A model generated the notes under the pieces. The model was not told the origin of the DNA. It ran no database searches and saw nothing but the letters and a program-made list of their open reading frames with translations. A program made the position numbers and the translations under genes. Below, in pieces: positions 19,396 to 28,132 of a stretch of DNA of 64,000 nt. Source of the stretch: an uncultured Alphaproteobacteria bacterium (GTDB lineage Bacteria > Pseudomonadota > Alphaproteobacteria > HIMB59 > GCA-002718135); NCBI GenBank assembly GCA_902628645.1, contig CACONS010000002.1:26788-90787 (forward strand). The letters are read 5' to 3'. Position 1 is the first letter of the stretch. Every line of letters begins with the position of its first letter.

Positions 19396-19572
19396 TTAAT
19401 TAATTACTAATGTTATTGATGATCTACAATATGCTTCAGAACTTAAGCAAACTAAAGTATAAAATGCTTTCATAGAATCAGGAAGCTTACCATTCTGTTC
19501 TTTTAAAAGGCGAAAAAAGTGATCCCCATTAATATAATTCGTTTTCAATTCTTGTAAGCCAATAGTCAACAT
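19396..19572 (-). pseudogene. Possible remnant of a Gfo/Idh/MocA dehydrogenase C-terminus (58 codons)
   Basis: Between the PhyH and thuA genes a short open frame, shifted +1 relative to PhyH and overlapping its last 44 bases, reads ATG at 19572 to TAA at 19396. Its middle, NGDHFFRLLKEQNGKLPDS followed by MKAFYTLVCLSSEAYCRSS, resembles the GDHFFxxL...G.PLP...AL..LELxxAxYRSA ending of Gfo/Idh/MocA oxidoreductases. Such enzymes are common partners of ThuA and PhyH. No NAD-binding half is present upstream, so if the reading is right this is a deletion scar. It may instead be a genuine small ORF. Confidence 0.4.
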
Positions 19573-20449
19573 CCATTTTCTTATGGCCCGTTAACAACCT
19601 CCAAAACTTGACAACATTTATTTTATCAAGTCTATTTGTATCTGCTTCTTGCCAAGGATAGGATCTCATTAAAATATCATTGATAGTTTGATCTTTTGTT
19701 TCATCTGTCCAAAAGAGAGCACGGTTTGGAAGTGGTTGATATTTTTTTTCAGGATCCCATAGTAATTCTTGTTTCTCTGTAGGTTGAAGTCTAACTTTAA
19801 ACATATAACGAATGTTTTCTGAAAAGTTAACTCCAGCACCGTGCCAAAGCCCGCTATGAAAAATACCTATGGTGCCAGGTTTACACACAATACTTTTTTG
19901 ACCAAGAATATTTTGATATTTTGCAATGGCATTTTCATTAACAATACGTAAGTGTGTGCCTGGATGATATCTTGTTCCACCCATTTCTTTCGTTACTTCA
20001 GTTGGAAAATAAAATAACTGAACATCAAAGGTACTTCTTGGATCTATTGTACTATCTTGATGGTTTGCTTGAGACATTTGCCGTTGATTTGCTTGATTAA
20101 AATATTTTGTTGGAAATGTTATATGAAGAAACTGGTGATCAACAATTGTATTACTTCCAACTAAACTTGTAATAGCACCTTCAACAACTTCGTTTTTGAA
20201 AATTTTATCAAGAGGTGAATTTTTGGGAAATGCTTCTTTAAGTGGTGTTCCCGCTGGTATTCTTGGTATGCTACTAGTAGCTTTGATATTCTTATAAAAA
20301 TCTTGAACACTGTCAACTTCATCAATATTTGTATGACCAATATCATCTAAAAATTCTTTATTAGTTTGTTCATCAATTAATTCATCAAAAAATAAACATC
20401 CACTGCTGGCAAATTCTGCCATTTGCTCCGTTGTTAATAATTTTGGCAT
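19529..20449 (-). CDS. Phytanoyl-CoA dioxygenase (PhyH) family protein
   Basis: A 306-residue Fe(II)/2-oxoglutarate-dependent oxygenase. The facial triad is visible as NHQDS (HxD, about 128-132) and the distal His in GLWHGAGVNFS (about 204-214), with the 2-oxoglutarate-binding Arg in IRYMFKVRL (about 218-226). A good Shine-Dalgarno (GGAG) precedes the ATG. It lies two bases after a small unknown gene and downstream of the CUT1 transporter, so the substrate is probably a sugar or small hydroxylated compound, not phytanoyl-CoA. A second, divergent PhyH lies at 25457. Confidence 0.85.
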   Translation of the reverse strand: MPKLLTTEQMAEFASSGCLFFDELIDEQTNKEFLDDIGHTNIDEVDSVQDFYKNIKATSSIPRIPAGTPLKEAFPKNSPLDKIFKNEVVEGAITSLVGSNTIVDHQFLHITFPTKYFNQANQRQMSQANHQDSTIDPRSTFDVQLFYFPTEVTKEMGGTRYHPGTHLRIVNENAIAKYQNILGQKSIVCKPGTIGIFHSGLWHGAGVNFSENIRYMFKVRLQPTEKQELLWDPEKKYQPLPNRALFWTDETKDQTINDILMRSYPWQEADTNRLDKINVVKFWRLLTGHKKMDVDYWLTRIENELY

Positions 20450-20450
20450 A

Positions 20451-20729
20451 CTAAAAATCTCCTTCTTCTAATTTTTCAAAAAAAAATTCATGTTTTAAAT
20501 ACGATGTTCTAAATTCTTCACCAGGATGTTCTGGTATAGCTTGACTTGCTTGAAACAATCTCCACCCATCTAGTAATGCGTCAAGACCCGTAGGATATGG
20601 TGGAGTGTCAGTATCTCCAGTCATATGTAATTTTTTTCCTGTACCATCAAAAGTTGCCCAGGAAATAACTTCAGCCTCTAAACTTGGAAACTTTAAATAA
20701 AGAACTAAAACTTTTTGTCTTTTTGCCAT
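20451..20729 (-). CDS. Conserved small protein of unknown function (92 aa)
   Basis: I do not recognise the family with certainty. The 92 residues show a beta-rich N-terminus (KVLVLYLKFPSLEAEVISW), a central YPTGLDALLDGWRLFQAS (about 45-62) and an FRTSYLKHEFFFEKL ending. There is no signal peptide, membrane segment or metal motif. It is sandwiched between the CUT1 permease gene (15-base gap) and PhyH (one-base gap), so it is co-expressed with both and may be an accessory to the dioxygenase. Codon use matches the neighbours. Confidence 0.75.
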   Translation of the reverse strand: MAKRQKVLVLYLKFPSLEAEVISWATFDGTGKKLHMTGDTDTPPYPTGLDALLDGWRLFQASQAIPEHPGEEFRTSYLKHEFFFEKLEEGDF

Positions 20730-20743
20730 GTAATAAACTTATA

Positions 20744-21562
20744 CTATTTTCCTAATCCTGCCAATGATCTAACAAAGTACTTTTGGAATATTAGGAATAC
20801 TATTAATACAGGAATTACCGCTATTGTAAGTCCTGCCATAATCGCCCCCCAATCAGATGTCCACTCTCCCCTTAGTTTTAATAGACCTATAGGCAAAGTT
20901 TTAAAATCATCTGAAGTTAGCATTATTAATGCTAATAAAAACTCATTCCAAATCCAAACTGTTTGAAAAATTGCAGCACTTGCAATAACTGGTCCTGATA
21001 GAGGTACAATAATTCTGAAAAATATTTGAAGCTTTGTACATCCATCAATAGTAGCAGCCTCTTCTACTTCTTTTGGAAAGTCTAAAAAGAAAGCATAAAA
21101 AAGTATAACAGTAAAAGGAATACCAAATGCAGTTAGAGGCATGATAACCCCAAATAAACTGTTTAATAAATTTAAGTTTGAAACCATTGTATATAGAGGA
21201 ACAAGCACTGCTGCAGGTGGAATTGCAAAACCTGCTACTATCAGTAAATAAACATATTTATTAATTTTAAAATCGATTCTTGATAGTACGTACGCTGCCA
21301 TTCCTGAAATTGTAACAATTAAAAAGACGGCAAAAAAAGATACTATGAAAGAATTCAACATAAAACTTCCCAGTCCAACAGTTAGAGCTTTTTCAAAAGA
21401 AGAAATTCCAAATTGACTAGGAATGCCCAAAGGTTCTAAAAAAATTTCTCTTTTAGATTTAAATGTTGTTAATACCATTACTAAAATTGGCATTAAAACA
21501 TAGATGCTAAACAGTGTTACAAAACCATAAGCTATTACATTTGCTATTTTAAATCGACTCAT
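20744..21562 (-). CDS. CUT1 sugar ABC transporter permease (MalG type)
   Basis: A 272-residue inner-membrane permease with six hydrophobic segments. The EAA loop reads VEEAATIDGCTKLQIFFRIIVPL starting near residue 168 and docks the ATPase. It pairs with the MalF-type permease at 21562, whose last base it shares, and the binding protein at 22512. No ATP-binding gene is in this operon, so a shared MsmX/UgpC-type ATPase encoded elsewhere is presumably used. The substrate is probably a mono- or oligosaccharide, judged from xylA and thuA downstream. Confidence 0.93.
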   Translation of the reverse strand: MSRFKIANVIAYGFVTLFSIYVLMPILVMVLTTFKSKREIFLEPLGIPSQFGISSFEKALTVGLGSFMLNSFIVSFFAVFLIVTISGMAAYVLSRIDFKINKYVYLLIVAGFAIPPAAVLVPLYTMVSNLNLLNSLFGVIMPLTAFGIPFTVILFYAFFLDFPKEVEEAATIDGCTKLQIFFRIIVPLSGPVIASAAIFQTVWIWNEFLLALIMLTSDDFKTLPIGLLKLRGEWTSDWGAIMAGLTIAVIPVLIVFLIFQKYFVRSLAGLGK

Positions 21563-22467
21563 TAAGCTTTCCTACTGGATTTAAGTTGTAACCACCCTAA
21601 AAATAATGCGATAATTAGCAATATTACTGATAATGCATTAGCGTATCCCATATGAAGCAAATTGAATGCTTGTAAATAAATGTAAGTACCTAAAACTTGA
21701 GTTGCATTGGATGGCCCTCCTTGAGTAAATACAAAAATAAATTCAAAAACTTTAAATGCCCCGATGGTTGTTATTAAAATTGCAACAATCAAAACATTTC
21801 TAATCATTGGAAGCGTAATATACCAAAAAGCTTTAACTCCAGTTGCACCATCTATTTCAGCTGCATCATACACCTCTTTAGAAACTCCTTGCAGACCAGC
21901 AAGAATTAAGACCATCATAAACCCTGTATTTTGCCATGCAGCTGTTATCATTATCATCCAAATTGAAATATTAGGATCTCCTAACCACCCCTTAGACGGT
22001 GTTGATAAACCAATAGATTTAACGATAGCATTTAATATACCAACATTTGGGTCATAGATTATTAACCAAATTAAACTCACTGCAACTGATGATATGACCA
22101 TTGGAGTAAATATTATGGTTCGAAAAATTACTCTTCCATATTTTATTCCTCTATCAAGAATTGCTGCTAAAATTGTTCCAACACCTACCTGAAGCACAAT
22201 TGAAGCAAAAACTATTATAAAGTTATTTTTCAACGCTACCCAAAAATACTCGTCTTGCGTTGCTTTAACGTAATTCCCAAAGCCAACCCATTTCCAATTG
22301 TTCATTGAAGTAAGGCTGTAGCTATAAAATGATCCTACAATTGTACCAATGGCAGGAATAAATATAAAAATCGTACAAAATATTAAAGCCGGTACAAGAA
22401 GTATAGTGACTGATACTTTGTCATTTGACAAAGAAAAACTATTTATTTGTGTATTATTTTTGTTCAT
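21562..22467 (-). CDS. CUT1 sugar ABC transporter permease (MalF/UgpA type)
   Basis: A 301-residue permease with six predicted membrane helices. The EAA loop is VYDAAEIDGATGVKAFWYITLPM, beginning near residue 204. It is first of the two permeases; the ATG follows directly after a hairpin with a T-run that separates it from the binding-protein gene. It forms the translocation pore with the MalG-type partner. Confidence 0.93.
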   Translation of the reverse strand: MNKNNTQINSFSLSNDKVSVTILLVPALIFCTIFIFIPAIGTIVGSFYSYSLTSMNNWKWVGFGNYVKATQDEYFWVALKNNFIIVFASIVLQVGVGTILAAILDRGIKYGRVIFRTIIFTPMVISSVAVSLIWLIIYDPNVGILNAIVKSIGLSTPSKGWLGDPNISIWMIMITAAWQNTGFMMVLILAGLQGVSKEVYDAAEIDGATGVKAFWYITLPMIRNVLIVAILITTIGAFKVFEFIFVFTQGGPSNATQVLGTYIYLQAFNLLHMGYANALSVILLIIALFLGWLQLKSSRKA

Positions 22468-22471
22468 AAAA

Positions 22472-22501
22472 AATTTCGGCTATTAAGAAATAGCCGAAAT
22501 T
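22472..22501 (-). terminator. Hairpin with T-run between binding-protein and permease genes (CUT1)
   Basis: A perfect 13-base inverted repeat (arms 22472-22484 and 22489-22501, loop of 4, core CGGCTATT/AATAGCCG) is followed on the minus strand by a run of T directly before the permease ATG. It is likely an attenuating terminator or 3' stabiliser that raises binding-protein expression relative to the permeases. Confidence 0.8.
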
Positions 22502-22511
22502 AATAAAAGAT

Positions 22512-23807
22512 TTACATCGCTGCTTTAGCTTCTAAAGCAACCTGCCTAATAAAATCCATAGCTTCTTGTGGAGTCTTCGTTCTATTTAGAATTTCAGTAC
22601 CCATATCAAGATAAGCATTTGAAACATTAGCTTCTAATAAAACATCCAAAACATTTACGTGACCAGTCTTGTCTGCAATATCATTAACATAAAAATTAAA
22701 CCAATGAGTTGGATTACTCATTTCGCCAATTTTTGTTGGATTGGACGGCATGAAGCCCATCAATTCAGCAGCTTGTAAAGCCATATCATCTGAGACCATG
22801 AACGAGGCAACATGTGCTGCAATTTCAGGATGTGCAGTTTTCGCTGATACCATCATACCAGATGGAACAAGGAAACCTACAGTTCCAGCACCAGCACCAC
22901 CAACTACTTCTGGGAATCTAAAATAACTAAAGTCTGAAAAACCTTCACTATCAAAGATACCTCCACACCAAGTACCACAATAAATCATTGGTGAAATTTG
23001 TGATGCAAACATTGATCTTGTTAGATCTGGATGTGTAGCATTTGGAGCATCTTGGAAACAACCTGCATCTTGCAGATCTACAACTTTTTGCCAAGCCTCA
23101 ACATACGCTGGGTTAGTAAATAACTCATCTTCTGATGCAGATAAGTTATAATCTGCCGCAGTATTTTCTTCACCTACAACTCTTTGGTTTAACATAGTTA
23201 TAACGTGATTAAGTTTCCATCTTTCTGAGTTTCCTAGAGGCCATGGAACAATAGAAGAATCAATTGCTCTAATATCTCTACAAAGATTTAATAAGTCATC
23301 AAATGTCTTTGGAACTGCCAGACTGTTTGCTTCAAAAAAAGCAGGGTCATAGTGAAAATATTTTGAAACTGAAGTATTTGGGACTCCATATATTTTACCA
23401 TTAACTGCAGTTGTATTTGATAATCCTTCACTAATATAATTACCATATCCGCCTTCAACATTTGCATAAGGAGTTATATCTAATGCTAATCCAGCTCTTG
23501 CTAAACGAGCACTATCTTCTCCAAACCAGTTAAAGAATACGTCTGGTCCATCATTACCATTTAAGGCCACTTGAATTTGAGTTTTGTAAGCTTCATTTTC
23601 AAATGTTTGTAGAATAATATTTACATCAGGATTAATTTTTTTGTATTCTTTGTTCAGATTATCATAAAATTCATCCTGACCATTTCTACCACTTAAATCC
23701 CATATTGTTATATCAATTGCATAACTAGTTGTTATAAAACCAAATGATAAAAAAAATGAGAAAATAAATAAGTAAATTTTTTTTGTAATAAATTTTAAAA
23801 AATTCAT
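22512..23807 (-). CDS. CUT1 sugar-binding protein (extracellular solute-binding family 1)
   Basis: Periplasmic receptor of the importer. I place the start at the ATG at 23807 (431 residues), which has GGGAGG six bases upstream; the longer reading from 23819 begins with a TTG that lies inside that ribosome-binding site. The product has a signal peptide (about 1-31, cleaved after an Ala near SYA), then DITIWDLSGRNGQDEF and the family-1 fold with FNWFGEDSARLARAGLALD (about 92-110). The ligand cannot be read. It is the first gene of the operon that runs to xylA. Confidence 0.92.
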   Translation of the reverse strand: MNFLKFITKKIYLFIFSFFLSFGFITTSYAIDITIWDLSGRNGQDEFYDNLNKEYKKINPDVNIILQTFENEAYKTQIQVALNGNDGPDVFFNWFGEDSARLARAGLALDITPYANVEGGYGNYISEGLSNTTAVNGKIYGVPNTSVSKYFHYDPAFFEANSLAVPKTFDDLLNLCRDIRAIDSSIVPWPLGNSERWKLNHVITMLNQRVVGEENTAADYNLSASEDELFTNPAYVEAWQKVVDLQDAGCFQDAPNATHPDLTRSMFASQISPMIYCGTWCGGIFDSEGFSDFSYFRFPEVVGGAGAGTVGFLVPSGMMVSAKTAHPEIAAHVASFMVSDDMALQAAELMGFMPSNPTKIGEMSNPTHWFNFYVNDIADKTGHVNVLDVLLEANVSNAYLDMGTEILNRTKTPQEAMDFIRQVALEAKAAM

Positions 23808-24030
23808 TTTTCCTCCCAAATTATTAAAATAATGGATTTAATCTAGCCGATATAGAAATTTATACAATATTTTTAAGACATAATATTTTTTAGAAATAAT
23901 GAATTTTTTTGAAGAATTCTTACATTTTTAACAATCAATAATAAAATAATTAATATTATTAAAATTTTTATGTATTTTAAAAATAAAATAACAATTGAAA
24001 AAAAATTATTAATAGTATTAATTATTTGTT
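23808..24030. promoter_or_regulatory. Divergent intergenic region of 223 bases
   Basis: Very AT-rich spacer between the CUT1 operon (minus) and the glyoxalase gene (plus), so it must hold both promoters. I see the GGGAGG ribosome-binding site of the binding-protein gene and a perfect 10-base palindrome AAGAATTCTT at 23912-23921 that could be an operator. No convincing -35/-10 pair, riboswitch or small ORF is evident. Confidence 0.4.
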
Positions 24031-24456
24031 ATGAAATATTTACACACAATGGTTAGAGTTGAAAATATTGATGCCTCACTGGACTTTTATTGTAACAAAC
24101 TTGGTTTAAAAGAAGTTAGAAGAGTTGAAAATGAAAAAGGAAGATTTACACTAATTTTTTTAGCTGCTGATAATAGTGATGAAAAAACTGGTTTATTAGA
24201 ATTAACGTATAATTGGGATCCTGAAAAATATTCTGGTGGAAGAAACTTTGGTCATCTAGCTTACAGTGTTAATAATATTTATGAAGTATGCGAAAAATTA
24301 ATGAAAAATGGTGTTACAATAAATAGACCACCACGTGATGGACATATGGCATTTGTTCGTTCTCCTGATGGGATTTCAATTGAAATTTTACAAGAAGGTG
24401 AATCATTGCCTGAACAAGAACCTTGGAAATCAATGGAGAATTCAGGATCTTGGTAA
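24031..24456 (+). CDS. gloA: Lactoylglutathione lyase (glyoxalase I)
   Basis: Isomerises the methylglyoxal-glutathione hemithioacetal to S-lactoylglutathione. The 141-residue VOC-fold protein keeps metal ligands His-5 (YLHTMVRV), Glu in GLLELTYN (about 53-60), His in FGHLAYSV (about 74-81) and Glu in SIEILQ (about 120-125). DASLDFYCNKLGLKEV is the usual first-module signature. It is a lone plus-strand gene convergent with the desaturase, and is probably a housekeeping detoxification enzyme for methylglyoxal arising from triose pools. Confidence 0.9.
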   Translation: MKYLHTMVRVENIDASLDFYCNKLGLKEVRRVENEKGRFTLIFLAADNSDEKTGLLELTYNWDPEKYSGGRNFGHLAYSVNNIYEVCEKLMKNGVTINRPPRDGHMAFVRSPDGISIEILQEGESLPEQEPWKSMENSGSW

Positions 24457-24458
24457 AT

Positions 24459-25442
24459 TTAGTTATTTAATTTTACTTTAAAATATTTATTTTGGTCAGT
24501 TGCCAAAGCAATAACAGCTGGCAAAACTTTTCTATAAAAATCAAAAAGGCTAGTAAAAGGTTGTGGAAGTTCATTATCAATTTCTTTTCTTAATTTTTTT
24601 AAATTATAAGATGGTACCATTGGAAACATGTGATGTTCTAAATGATATTCCATATGCCAATATAGAAAACTTAAAATTGGATTTATTCTCACTGAGTAAG
24701 TACTTAAACGATGATCTTTTGTATCAACTTTTGCAGCTAAGTGTTGTGTAACATTGACAGCAAACCAAATTGGCTTCCCAATATAAGTTGGTAAAATAAT
24801 GTAAATAATTGGTAAAAAAGAACCAATATAAAAAGCATAAGCAAATACCAATACCCAAATCAGGACATACAATCTGGAATTCCAAAGAATTTTTTTCTTT
24901 TCTTCTTTAGGTGCTGTTATATCAATAACTGAAGTAAATTTTCCAAAAGCATGTTTTAGAACTTCAAACTTAATTAATTTATGTGGGTATAATAAATCTG
25001 TAAGAGGTATAAAGTTCAAAAAGAAAGCGAATAATTCTATAGGTCTTGATACTTGTATTTCGTGATCATAATCATCTTCTGTTTGTAATGTTTTTGAATG
25101 ATGAAAAGTATGACTCCAACGCCATCTAAAACCTTCAAAGTCACACATGAAAGAACTGATGTGATAAAAGAATTCATTGATCCAACGTGTCTTAAAGGCA
25201 GTTCGATGAACAGTTTCATGCCAATTTGCTACACTAAATGCATAAATAGTACCGTAAATAAAAAAGAACAAATAAGTCCACCAAGTACCTAAAGTTATGT
25301 ATGCTAAATATCCTGAAATAAACAAAGATAAAAAATAGAAGATGAAATGAATTAGTCCTGGAAGATCTCTTCTTTTACTTAAGACTTTTAATTTTTTTCT
25401 ATCGACTTCTGGTCTGTACCAATCATCGAGATTAACTTCCAT
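24459..25442 (-). CDS. Membrane fatty-acid desaturase/hydroxylase family protein (MocD/AlkB-like)
   Basis: A 327-residue integral membrane di-iron enzyme with all three histidine boxes: HETVHR (about 95-100), HTFHH (about 130-134) and HLEHH (about 278-282), plus NVTQHLA (about 240-246). It has hydrophobic helices around 31-70 and 190-225. In Sinorhizobium rhizopine catabolism a protein of this family (MocD) works with a Rieske ferredoxin (MocE). Here the gene is the last of a minus-strand set after a CUT2 sugar importer and a PhyH gene, which favours a hydroxylase or demethylase role on an imported compound over lipid desaturation. That role is inference. Confidence 0.82.
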   Translation of the reverse strand: MEVNLDDWYRPEVDRKKLKVLSKRRDLPGLIHFIFYFLSLFISGYLAYITLGTWWTYLFFFIYGTIYAFSVANWHETVHRTAFKTRWINEFFYHISSFMCDFEGFRWRWSHTFHHSKTLQTEDDYDHEIQVSRPIELFAFFLNFIPLTDLLYPHKLIKFEVLKHAFGKFTSVIDITAPKEEKKKILWNSRLYVLIWVLVFAYAFYIGSFLPIIYIILPTYIGKPIWFAVNVTQHLAAKVDTKDHRLSTYSVRINPILSFLYWHMEYHLEHHMFPMVPSYNLKKLRKEIDNELPQPFTSLFDFYRKVLPAVIALATDQNKYFKVKLNN

Positions 25443-25456
25443 GCTTGATGATTAAA

Positions 25457-26392
25457 TTAATTATCCCAACGCTCTAACCATGACCCATCAACAGTAGAGT
25501 CAAATTGGTCTTTTTTTGAAGTCCCTCTGAATTTTGTGTGTTGTTCTTCATAACCTTTAAACCAAGAATCCCAATCAGCTGTATAGCTTGGGTCTTCCGA
25601 TTTTCTCATTATTATTGGATCAACCAAACCAGTATGAAAACCAGCTTCATCTTTTGGATTTTGAAATCTTAGGTCAACACTCCATCTTACATCATCAGAT
25701 AAATTTTCAAGTGATCGATGAGGTACTAGTTGATGTAAAAATAAAACTGAACCAGCTTTCATTTCACAGGTAACAACTTTCTCTTCTGGAATATCTTTGT
25801 CTTCAATAAATAAATACCAAGAATCTTTTACTGATCCATCTTTCTTTTCTAATTTATGATTCAGAACTCTTTCAGGTCTATGGCCGCCTGGTACAACTTG
25901 CATACAACCATTATCTTTATTTACATCTAAAAAAGGTATCCATGCCGCTGGTTGTGTTGTTTTTTCTGCACCCTCTTTTAAGTAAGCTGAATCCTGATGC
26001 CAAGGAACAGTCATTCTCGCTGTTTGAGGTGTTTTAGATCTAATATTCCAAACTGGATGACCGGAAATATCTTTTCCAACCCAGTTTTCTACAATATCCA
26101 AAAGCTTTTTTGATCCCCATAAATTTGCAAGAGCTGGTTTTAATTCTCCCCTATGATGGATTAATACGGAAGAACCTTTAAAATCTCTCTCGAGAGCAGC
26201 TAGTCTTTTAAAAACATCTTTATCATCATATTTGTTTGTAATTTTTCCAGCTTGAAAAGCTTTTTCTGCAAAATCATCAACAATTTCTTCAAATTCATTT
26301 AATATAGGATTGAGATCATCCATACTAAAAACATTTTCAACAATTGTATAACCTTCTTCGTTGTATTGTTTTATTTGCGCATCACTAATCAT
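25457..26392 (-). CDS. Phytanoyl-CoA dioxygenase (PhyH) family protein
   Basis: A 311-residue Fe(II)/2-oxoglutarate oxygenase from the ATG at 26392, which has GGGAGG just upstream; an in-frame TTG at 26404 lies in that site and is rejected. The triad is visible as PWHQDSAYL (HxD, about 130-138) and VPHRSLENLSDDVRWSVDLR (distal His and Arg, about 220-239). The MQVVPGGHR block is typical of family members acting on small polar substrates. It sits between the CUT2 ATPase (14-base gap) and the membrane hydroxylase, so it is probably co-transcribed with both. Confidence 0.87.
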   Translation of the reverse strand: MISDAQIKQYNEEGYTIVENVFSMDDLNPILNEFEEIVDDFAEKAFQAGKITNKYDDKDVFKRLAALERDFKGSSVLIHHRGELKPALANLWGSKKLLDIVENWVGKDISGHPVWNIRSKTPQTARMTVPWHQDSAYLKEGAEKTTQPAAWIPFLDVNKDNGCMQVVPGGHRPERVLNHKLEKKDGSVKDSWYLFIEDKDIPEEKVVTCEMKAGSVLFLHQLVPHRSLENLSDDVRWSVDLRFQNPKDEAGFHTGLVDPIIMRKSEDPSYTADWDSWFKGYEEQHTKFRGTSKKDQFDSTVDGSWLERWDN

Positions 26393-26406
26393 AATTCCTC
26401 CCAAAA

Positions 26407-27144
26407 TTATCCATTCACTAATAAATCAGTTAGATGATCTATTGTTGTATCTTTTTTTTCCATATCAGCAATTTTTTCACCCCTAGCCATAACACATAAA
26501 TGATCAGCAATTGGATACACATGACTCAAGTTGTGAGTAATAAATATTGATGTCACACCTTGACTTTTTAATCCTTCTACAAACCTTAGTACTTTGTTTG
26601 TTTCTTTTACTGATAAGTGGTTTGTTGGTTCATCCAATATTAGAACTTTTGATTTAAAATACATTGCTCTTGCAATCACTACACCTTGTCTTTCACCTCC
26701 TGATAATTGGTTAACTGGTGTATCTGGAGATCGAAGATGTAGTTCTACATCTGTTAATGCTTTCATAGCATCGTCCTGCATGGTTTTAGTTTTCATTAAA
26801 CCAAAATTACCAACATTATATTGAGTTTGTTCACGTCCAATAAAAATATTTCTTGCAATAGACATTTCTGGAATCAAAGCTGAATATTGATAAATTGTTT
26901 CAATACCTAAATTCATTGCTTCTTTTGTAGATTTAAATTTTACCTCATTACCCTCAAAATATATATGACCTGAATCAGGTTGATGTGCACCAGACAAGAT
27001 TTTAATTAATGTTGATTTACCAGCACCATTGTCTCCAATAAGACCTACAACGGAGTCTTTTTTTATCTTTAGACTTAAATCTTTTAAAGCATGGACTCCT
27101 GAATAGTATTTATTTAAATCCTCACAAACTATTATATCTTCCAT
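26407..27144 (-). CDS. CUT2 sugar ABC transporter ATP-binding protein (single domain)
   Basis: A 245-residue ATPase with Walker A GDNGAGKSTL (about 33-42), signature LSGGERQG (about 140-147) and Walker B VLILDEPT (about 160-167). It is a single-domain FrcA-type protein, half the length of tandem RbsA. The start is the ATG at 27144; longer readings extend into the permease frame. It energises the importer formed with 27146 and 28169. Confidence 0.92.
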   Translation of the reverse strand: MEDIIVCEDLNKYYSGVHALKDLSLKIKKDSVVGLIGDNGAGKSTLIKILSGAHQPDSGHIYFEGNEVKFKSTKEAMNLGIETIYQYSALIPEMSIARNIFIGREQTQYNVGNFGLMKTKTMQDDAMKALTDVELHLRSPDTPVNQLSGGERQGVVIARAMYFKSKVLILDEPTNHLSVKETNKVLRFVEGLKSQGVTSIFITHNLSHVYPIADHLCVMARGEKIADMEKKDTTIDHLTDLLVNG

Positions 27145-27145
27145 G

Positions 27146-28123
27146 TTAATCCTTTGCCTTGTTTTGACCAATTCGTGTTGCTCTTCTACTAATATAAGTA
27201 TTAAACACTACGGCTATAATAATTAAAGAGCCCAAGCCTGCTCTAAACCATTCGGCATCAATTCTTGCCATTATGATACCACTTTCAAGAAAACGAATTA
27301 GTATCGCTCCTATGCATGCACCAAAAATAGTACCAATTCCACCAAACAAACTAACTCCACCAATAACTGCAGCTGCAATTGACTCTAGTTCTAATAAATA
27401 TCCTTGGGATGGTAATGGTGCCTCTAATCTAAACGTTTGAATCATTCCTGCAAAGCCAGCTAAAAAGCCACATAAGATAAAACAAAACATTTTTACGTTA
27501 TTAGTTTTAATTCCCATTGAAGAAGCTGCATTTGTATCACCACCAGTTGCATAAATCCAATTTCCTACATTACTTCGGTGGAGCATTATTCCAAGAACAA
27601 AAGCGACTAACAAGGCCCAATATAATGAAGCTCTAAATAGTTCAAATTGATAAACAAAAAGTTCATTAGGCAAAATATGTGGAAATGGTGGAGGGAAACC
27701 TGCTGTAGCTACGGTTGTAAGACTTCTAGCAATATAGAGCATACCAAGAGTAGCAATAAAAGATGGGATTCCAAACCTTAAGGTAATAAATCCATTAACA
27801 AAGCCAACTATAACACCAATCATTAATCCTAAAAAAATTGCAAACCAGGGAGGTACGCCTTGATGAACCATTTGCACCATAGTCATTGGGACTAAAGCAA
27901 AAACAGATCCAACTGACAAATCAAATTCTCCAGAGATCATTAATATTGCGATGCCTATTGCAACTATCATATACTCAGGAGTAATACCCATAACAATTCT
28001 AATATTTCTTGCATCAAGAAATCTTTCATTTGCCAAATAGAAACCGATCATAATAACTACAAACATAATAAATGTAGCAACTTCTGGTCTAACTAATAAA
28101 CTTTTAAGATTAAGATTTTTCAT
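27146..28123 (-). CDS. CUT2 sugar ABC transporter permease (RbsC/FrcC type)
   Basis: A 325-residue permease with 8-10 hydrophobic segments and family motifs ISGEFDLSVGSVFAL (about 63-77), SFIATLGMLYIARSL (about 120-134) and AAAVIGGVSLFGGIGTIFGA (about 250-269). It homodimerises in related systems. Its ATG follows a hairpin with a long T-run, as in the other transporters here. Confidence 0.93.
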   Translation of the reverse strand: MKNLNLKSLLVRPEVATFIMFVVIMIGFYLANERFLDARNIRIVMGITPEYMIVAIGIAILMISGEFDLSVGSVFALVPMTMVQMVHQGVPPWFAIFLGLMIGVIVGFVNGFITLRFGIPSFIATLGMLYIARSLTTVATAGFPPPFPHILPNELFVYQFELFRASLYWALLVAFVLGIMLHRSNVGNWIYATGGDTNAASSMGIKTNNVKMFCFILCGFLAGFAGMIQTFRLEAPLPSQGYLLELESIAAAVIGGVSLFGGIGTIFGACIGAILIRFLESGIIMARIDAEWFRAGLGSLIIIAVVFNTYISRRATRIGQNKAKD

Positions 28124-28132
28124 AAAAAAAAT

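Noticed and set aside
22512..23819. Longer binding-protein start at 23819 and longer PhyH start at 26404 (both begin Met-Gly-Gly)
   Set aside because: Each upstream TTG lies in a TTGGGAGGA stretch that is the ribosome-binding site of the ATG four codons later.
23808..24030. Riboswitch or structured leader upstream of the CUT1 operon
   Set aside because: The spacer is almost all A/T with only one short palindrome; no multi-helix pattern or known aptamer core is visible.
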